NCBI GenBank assembly: GCA_034508935.3
Contig: CM067444.1
Location: 61,057,218-61,121,217, forward strand
Length of the DNA: 64,000 nt
Direction of reading: 5' to 3'
From: Berghia stephanieae
Lineage: Eukaryota > Mollusca > Gastropoda > Nudibranchia > Aeolidiidae
Positions 59,765 to 64,000 of this stretch are shown here, in pieces. The stretch's first letter is position 1, and every line of letters starts with the position of its first letter. The position numbers and the translations under genes were made by a program. The notes beneath the pieces are model-generated. The model was given only the letters and a program-made list of their open reading frames with translations, had not been told where the DNA came from and did not search any database.

Positions 59765-60375
59765 GATCCAATGGGGGAATACAGTGTTCCCTCATCCTCG
59801 GCCAAATGGGAGTTCCTTATTTTATTTTTTAAAAGTTGGCAGCTATGCATTATTATTACTATTACTAAGTTCATTTAGCTTCTGGTTGGTTGTTGAATAA
59901 TATGTTTATCGCTTACGTCTTCTCCGCAGAATGTTTCACCCCCCCCCCCCTTCCTTCCCAGTTAATTATGATGACAAACAATATGAAAAAATAGCAGTAA
60001 TGTGATATTCGAAATACCAATAATTCATCTAAAGCATGCTAGTTTTAAACCAGTATAGTATGTACATAGCTAGTATCACAGTTGCAATGTCTCCTTGACA
60101 CAAGAGAATGAAAGACTTTCTCTAAATCCTTTGGAATTTTTTCCACTTCTCTTGGAAGATCACGTAATTACTGTGGATGTTAGTCTTTTACTCTTCTGCA
60201 GGAAAAGATACAAGAACAAAATAAACTGGGCATTATTTTGAAGTATGCAATAGTAAGAATAAAATGGGCCAAAAAAAAAAAAAAAAAAAAAAAAACAAAA
60301 ACAATCATAACTTTTATATTAACATAATATGTACAAAATTCACTTAAATGTCGTCCCAAGCCATCATCAACCCTT
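59765..60375. other. no gene recognised
   Basis: Intergenic DNA with a C run at 59940-59950 and an A run at 60271-60294. No coding signal. Confidence 0.4.
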
Positions 60376-60379
60376 AACA

Positions 60380-60530
60380 CGTTGTGCAAGAGGTGCTTTT
60401 ACAACTTTTTTCACCCAAGAGAATGTGGTTAGCAAGTCTCTGAGAGAACATTAGTAGAGGACTCAATCCAGGGACCTACATTTACGAAGGCGAGTGTCAC
60501 ACCATGAGACCACAGAGCCTTGAGGATAGA
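60380..60530 (-). mobile_element. SINE-B head region, diverged
   Basis: aagagaatgtggttagcaag, ggactcaatccagggaccta, then gcgagtgtcacaccatgaga plus ccacagagcc, the reversed tRNA-like head. Confidence 0.5.
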
Positions 60531-60534
60531 ACCG

Positions 60535-60835
60535 ATAAACAAAAATGAATATAACAGCTTCAAAAAAGAACAAAAATACCAAACACGGAACGTTTCAGGC
60601 TCGAAACCCTTCTTCAGCTAACAACAAAAAACAATAAAGACATAAATACATTACTAAATTCTAGATAGACGATGTCTTTATTGTTTTTTTGTTATTAGCT
60701 GAAGGAGGGTTTCGAGCCCAAAACGTTCCGTGTTTGGTATTTTGTTATTTTTTGAAGCTGTTATTATTCATTTTTGTTTTATTACTTTTTACAGTCCACA
60801 GCTTCTAGCAGCTTAGTATCACTTTGAGGATACAA
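60535..60835. mobile_element. FB-3 foldback element, complete
   Basis: The left arm (gataaacaaaaatgaatata, acagcttcaaaaaagaacaa, aacacggaacgtttcaggct, aacccttcttcagctaacaa) is mirrored by the right arm (ttattagctgaaggagggtt, cgttccgtgtttggtatttt, tgaagctgttattattcatt). The spacer is about 30 bp and begins and ends with aataaagacat and its complement. Single arms occur at 15000, 20235, 27700 and 44720. Confidence 0.8.
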
Positions 60836-60894
60836 CCATCAGTTTTTAAAAAATTTCATGTAATGTTTTACGTCTGATATCTTGTGACTGGTAT

Positions 60895-61205
60895 TTCTTA
60901 CTAACAATTCCATCAATTATCAAAAATAAAGCTAGTATTTCTTACTAATAATTTCATCAATTATCAAAAAATAAAGCTAGTATTTCTTACTAATAATTCC
61001 ATCAATTATCAAAAAATAAAGCTAGTAGTTCTTACTAATAATTCCATCAATTATCAAAAAATAAAGCTAGTAGTTCTTACTAATAATTCCATCAATTATC
61101 AAAAAATAAAGCTAGTATTTCTTACTAATAATTCCATCAATTATAAAAAATAAAGCTAATATTCTTACTAATAATTCCGACAATTATCAAAGAATAAAAC
61201 TAAGT
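60895..61205. repeat. minisatellite, about 7 units of 42-46 bp
   Basis: Unit pattern: ttcttactaataattccatc, aattatcaaaaaataaagct, agta. Units begin about every 43 bp from 60895; the last two are more diverged. Confidence 0.92.
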
Positions 61206-61828
61206 AAATTGATCAAATGGTTGTTGTGAATACAGATCTTGACTAAGTCAAGGCTAATTTTTGGTGATGATATTTTATTTGCATTCTATTCCAGAAAAAT
61301 GGCCGAGTCTCACTAATTTTCAATCTATTTTGAAAATATCGTAGTGACAAACTAGGGTGCATGCACAAGTGTGAGATAAAAATCTGAAAATGTGTGTATG
61401 AAAACAGTGCCAGACGAAGCACCAAAAAAAATACAAGAAAAAATCTTGCCAAAAAAACCCAGCATGCCTGGAGGTCGAACCTCAAACCCCCTATTTACCA
61501 GAGTTTTGTTGGGTTTTTTTACTCGTATTTTTCTTTCTACTTTTCTGGCACTGTTTGTTACATATCTTTTCAGATTTTTGCAAACCTAATGCTACTCTTT
61601 AGGTGTTGATGTAGTGTGGCTCTTTTCAAAACTGTTTTAAAAATTAGAAAAAAAAATAAAATCATAACACAATGCACAGAGTTTGTACTGAGGTGCTGGC
61701 ATCTCTAGGAAAGAGAGAAAGAGCACTTCCGTGTCATGTGGAGGAAATATCTAGAAATATCCCAACCCCCTGAAACAAACTTCAAAAAGAAATTACGGCA
61801 TCATTCAGTGTAAGAAACATTTAAAGGG

Positions 61829-62035
61829 GGCAGCGTGACTCAGCGATACATTCTTAGCTTTGTACCCAAAATGTACCGAGTACCACTGCGCTGTGTGACT
61901 TTGAGCAAGTCACTTCACCCTAGCTCAATTTGCGGCACTGCACTGCAGCTGATGCCTGGGTTATTCAAGTCTTCTCTTGGGATAGACCCTAGAGACAAAT
62001 TTTCCCTATGGGATGAATAAAGAGATTTTCTATTT
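61829..62035 (+). mobile_element. CORE-like SINE copy
   Basis: gcagcgtgactcagcgatac head, core gtgtgactttgagcaagtca, then ctagctcaatttgcggcact and the tail gatagaccctagagacaaat plus gggatgaataaag. Confidence 0.7.
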
Positions 62036-62145
62036 TCTAAAAAGCATCTTACGACTTTGTTCTATTCCAAATTGAACTGTTGATGACCTGTGATATGGTA
62101 GAGTGCTCAACAAATACAATGTATCACCATTATTATTATTATTAT

Positions 62146-62549
62146 TTAAATAATTTTGTTGCTCATTACCTCATACTCATTTTTGTTGAGTAATCCCACC
62201 ACAGAAACAATCTGATACTGCTTGGCTTTGAATGCAGCGAGATTTCGACGGAATGATGACATGTGCTTCCAGTTCAGCTGGTTTTTTCTTAAGGAGGCCA
62301 CATGTTCTTTGGAAGAGCCAGGATCAAATAGCAGTAGCCTTGTGGTCCCTTTATCGACTTCCACACCAACTATTGTTCTGCTGTGGCCTGGATGAAATGG
62401 AAACAAAAATAAAGATACATAAACCATAGTACAAGTTCTCTAAAAACTGTTTATGGTGGGATGAATCCGGTGAATTTAAAACTTAACCTTAAATATTAGT
62501 AATAACAATAATAATAAGAATAAAAATAATAACAACAACAACAATCTTA

Positions 62550-62609
<60 letters not shown>

Positions 62610-62768
62610 TAATAATAAATAATAATAAAATAACAATAATAATAATAATATATTATATTATTATTATTAATTTATTCATTTAATTTATACAGTGCCTAAA
62701 GTGCTCTTTGGTGCTGAACAATACCAAAATGGCTCAGTGCCAGTGCCCTCCCTCTCAAAACACACACA

Positions 62769-62824
<56 letters not shown>

Positions 62825-63918
62825 TCTCAGTCAGTCAGATAGAGAGTGCCATACTCGATCTCCCAGTCGAGGTTGACTGATTTTTTTAGGATGGATTATT
62901 TCTTGTATTTTACTTTCTTACTCTGTCTGGCACCTTTTATACACACTTGTTCAGTTCTTTATCTTATACTGGTGCCTGCTTCCTAGTTTCTCAATTTGTT
63001 GGGGAAAGGGTGGGTTCTAGTTCCTATGATATTTTTATTATCTGTTTCCATCTGGTACTATTTTATTCTCTTTAATAATCATTAGTGACATCAAACACTT
63101 TCACACAATACGAGTATAAACCAAAACCAACCTTGGTGTTGAAAATAAAGAGCAGGTTTAGCATTCTCATCCTTGTAAAAATAGTTCCTAACCCACTCTA
63201 AGAGTCGAGGATGTGTTCCATCAGGAGAGGAAGGGCAAGGAAATTCTACCAGCTCACACCTTCAAATAGAATCATACACAATATAAGTCATGCTTCACAG
63301 TGGAGGTTTTTTGATTAGAGTGTTTTATCACTTAAACTTACAGCAATCACTCCCTGAATTTCACATTAGTAAAGCTAAATTCCCTATGGGTAATTAGAGT
63401 TTATTTATCTTGTATACTTATGGAGAACTAAGAGGCAATGACAATGACGATGATGTATTTGATAAAAATGATGATTCTAAAAAGGACTCTTGTGATGATT
63501 GTAATGTTGATGAAACGATGATGGTAATGATAAAGATGGTCATAACCATAATGGCAATGGTAACACGAAAAAAAACTTAGTGTCAACTCAAAATAAACGA
63601 ATTCCACCTTTATTTACAGAAAAAAAACCTCAACACCATCCGGGATCAATCCCCTTCCATTTGTGAGTGAAGTGAGTGCTCTATCAACTGATCTATTGAA
63701 ACCCCAATATAAAAGCTTACGTTAAAAAAATTATAATCTCACTCACTTAATCCCCAAGGAAGACAATGTGGCTACAATCTCAGTGGCACCGATCCATTTA
63801 CGAGTGTCCACAAGTTTTGCTTCAAGCTGCAAACATCCTTCCACGTCAAACCCCTTCTGCCAGGCAGTCTCGATCATTTCTTGAATTCTGGGAACTGAAG
63901 GGATTCTTATCCGGCCAT
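62146..63918 (-). CDS. ZUP1: ZUP1/ZUFSP C-terminal exons (C78 peptidase, K63 deubiquitinase), 5' part outside window
   Basis: ZUP1 is a papain-fold C78-family peptidase that cleaves K63-linked ubiquitin chains and acts in genome maintenance. Three exons are visible: 63747-63918, 63132-63259 and 62146-62387 with the stop. Phases agree (K and G codons split across introns). The first reads RIPSVPRIQEMIETAWQKGF and VDTRKWIGATEIVATLSSLG; the second CELVEFPCPSSPDGTHPRLL and WVRNYFY; the last GHSRTIVGVEVDKGTTRLLL, FDPGSS and KAKQYQIVSVVGLL. They match human ZUFSP (PSIPKLQ.LIE.AWKEGFD, GTHPRLFEWILNYY, QGHSRTVIGIE, LDPG, KHKQYQILAVEG). The His in GHSRT and the Asp in FDPG are the catalytic pair; the catalytic Cys and the zinc fingers are upstream, off the right edge. 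UFSP2 is less likely because of the GTHPRL and KQYQI features. The frame ends 13 residues after the KQYQIVSVVGLL block, shorter than human by about ten residues. Confidence 0.9.
62495..62680. repeat. AAT-rich microsatellite
   Basis: AAT with AAC interruptions, then an ATT segment, in a ZUP1 intron. Confidence 0.9.
62759..62822. repeat. (CA)n microsatellite
   Basis: About 31 CA units with one interruption. Confidence 0.95.
62835..63110 (+). mobile_element. SINE-D-like copy
   Basis: tcgatctcccagtcgaggtt, then ttgtattttactttcttact, tctggcaccttttatacaca and a late ttctctttaataatcattag segment matching the family body. Confidence 0.45.
63620..63705 (-). mobile_element. SINE-A head fragment
   Basis: The plus strand caccatccgggatcaatccc then gtgctctatcaactgatcta is the reversed box B and box A of SINE-A. 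Confidence 0.6.
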
Positions 63919-64000
63919 CTTGTGATAGACAAAAAATAGAAGGAATTAATGAATCAACTTTTTAGAGATAAAATTCGGGAATGTTTTTTTGTACAAATTT

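Noticed and set aside
60595-60730. gctgaaga...gaaacgtt motif as a hammerhead ribozyme
   Set aside because: The hammerhead core needs CTGATGA; here the base is changed to CTGAAGA or CTGAAGG, and the expected stem pairings do not form.

Overview
The window is animal nuclear DNA: AT-rich, intron-rich, with GT-AG splice sites, many SINE, LINE, MITE and hAT remnants and long trinucleotide microsatellites. Nothing bacterial or organellar is seen. The protein sequences and the mix of tRNA-derived SINEs and CORE-like SINEs suggest a marine invertebrate bilaterian. A mollusc or other spiralian is plausible, but I cannot name the species.

One gene dominates. MED14, the backbone subunit of Mediator, lies on the minus strand from the start codon at 44567 to the stop at 7307. 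I resolved 39 coding exons that together encode about 1,450 residues, close to the 1,454 of human MED14. At three places the exons need one extra base to stay in frame (exon 22, exon 31, exon 33/34 junction). All three look like a single lost base at or near a short homopolymer.

A second minus-strand gene enters from the right edge. It is the C-terminal part of ZUP1 (ZUFSP), a C78 cysteine protease and K63-specific deubiquitinase, with three 3'-terminal exons at 62146-63918. Its catalytic His and Asp are visible; the catalytic Cys lies outside the window. About 17.5 kb of repeat-rich DNA separates the two genes. Inside MED14 intron 3, on the opposite strand, is a likely small spliced gene (39716-40170) with two coding exons and a poly(A) signal. 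I do not recognise its product.

Layout: 1-7306, repeats downstream of MED14, including a head-to-tail run of a roughly 520-bp repeat and a minisatellite that grew from the tail of that repeat; 7307-44606, MED14 with intronic SINEs, MITEs, purine tracts and the nested gene; 44607-62145, an intergenic nest of elements (a LINE with perfect target-site duplication, a LINE inside a SINE, a 764-bp TIR transposon just upstream in intron 1, a TTAA-flanked MITE, scrambled hAT fragments, a foldback element, a 43-bp minisatellite); 62146-64000, ZUP1.

Repeat names used here are local labels: R520 (dispersed 520-bp unit), SINE-A (tRNA-like head with A box TAGCTCAGTTGGTAGAGC), SINE-B (family containing tatagcgcaatatcc), CORE-SINE, SINE-D, R5, R6, R7 and FB (foldback).
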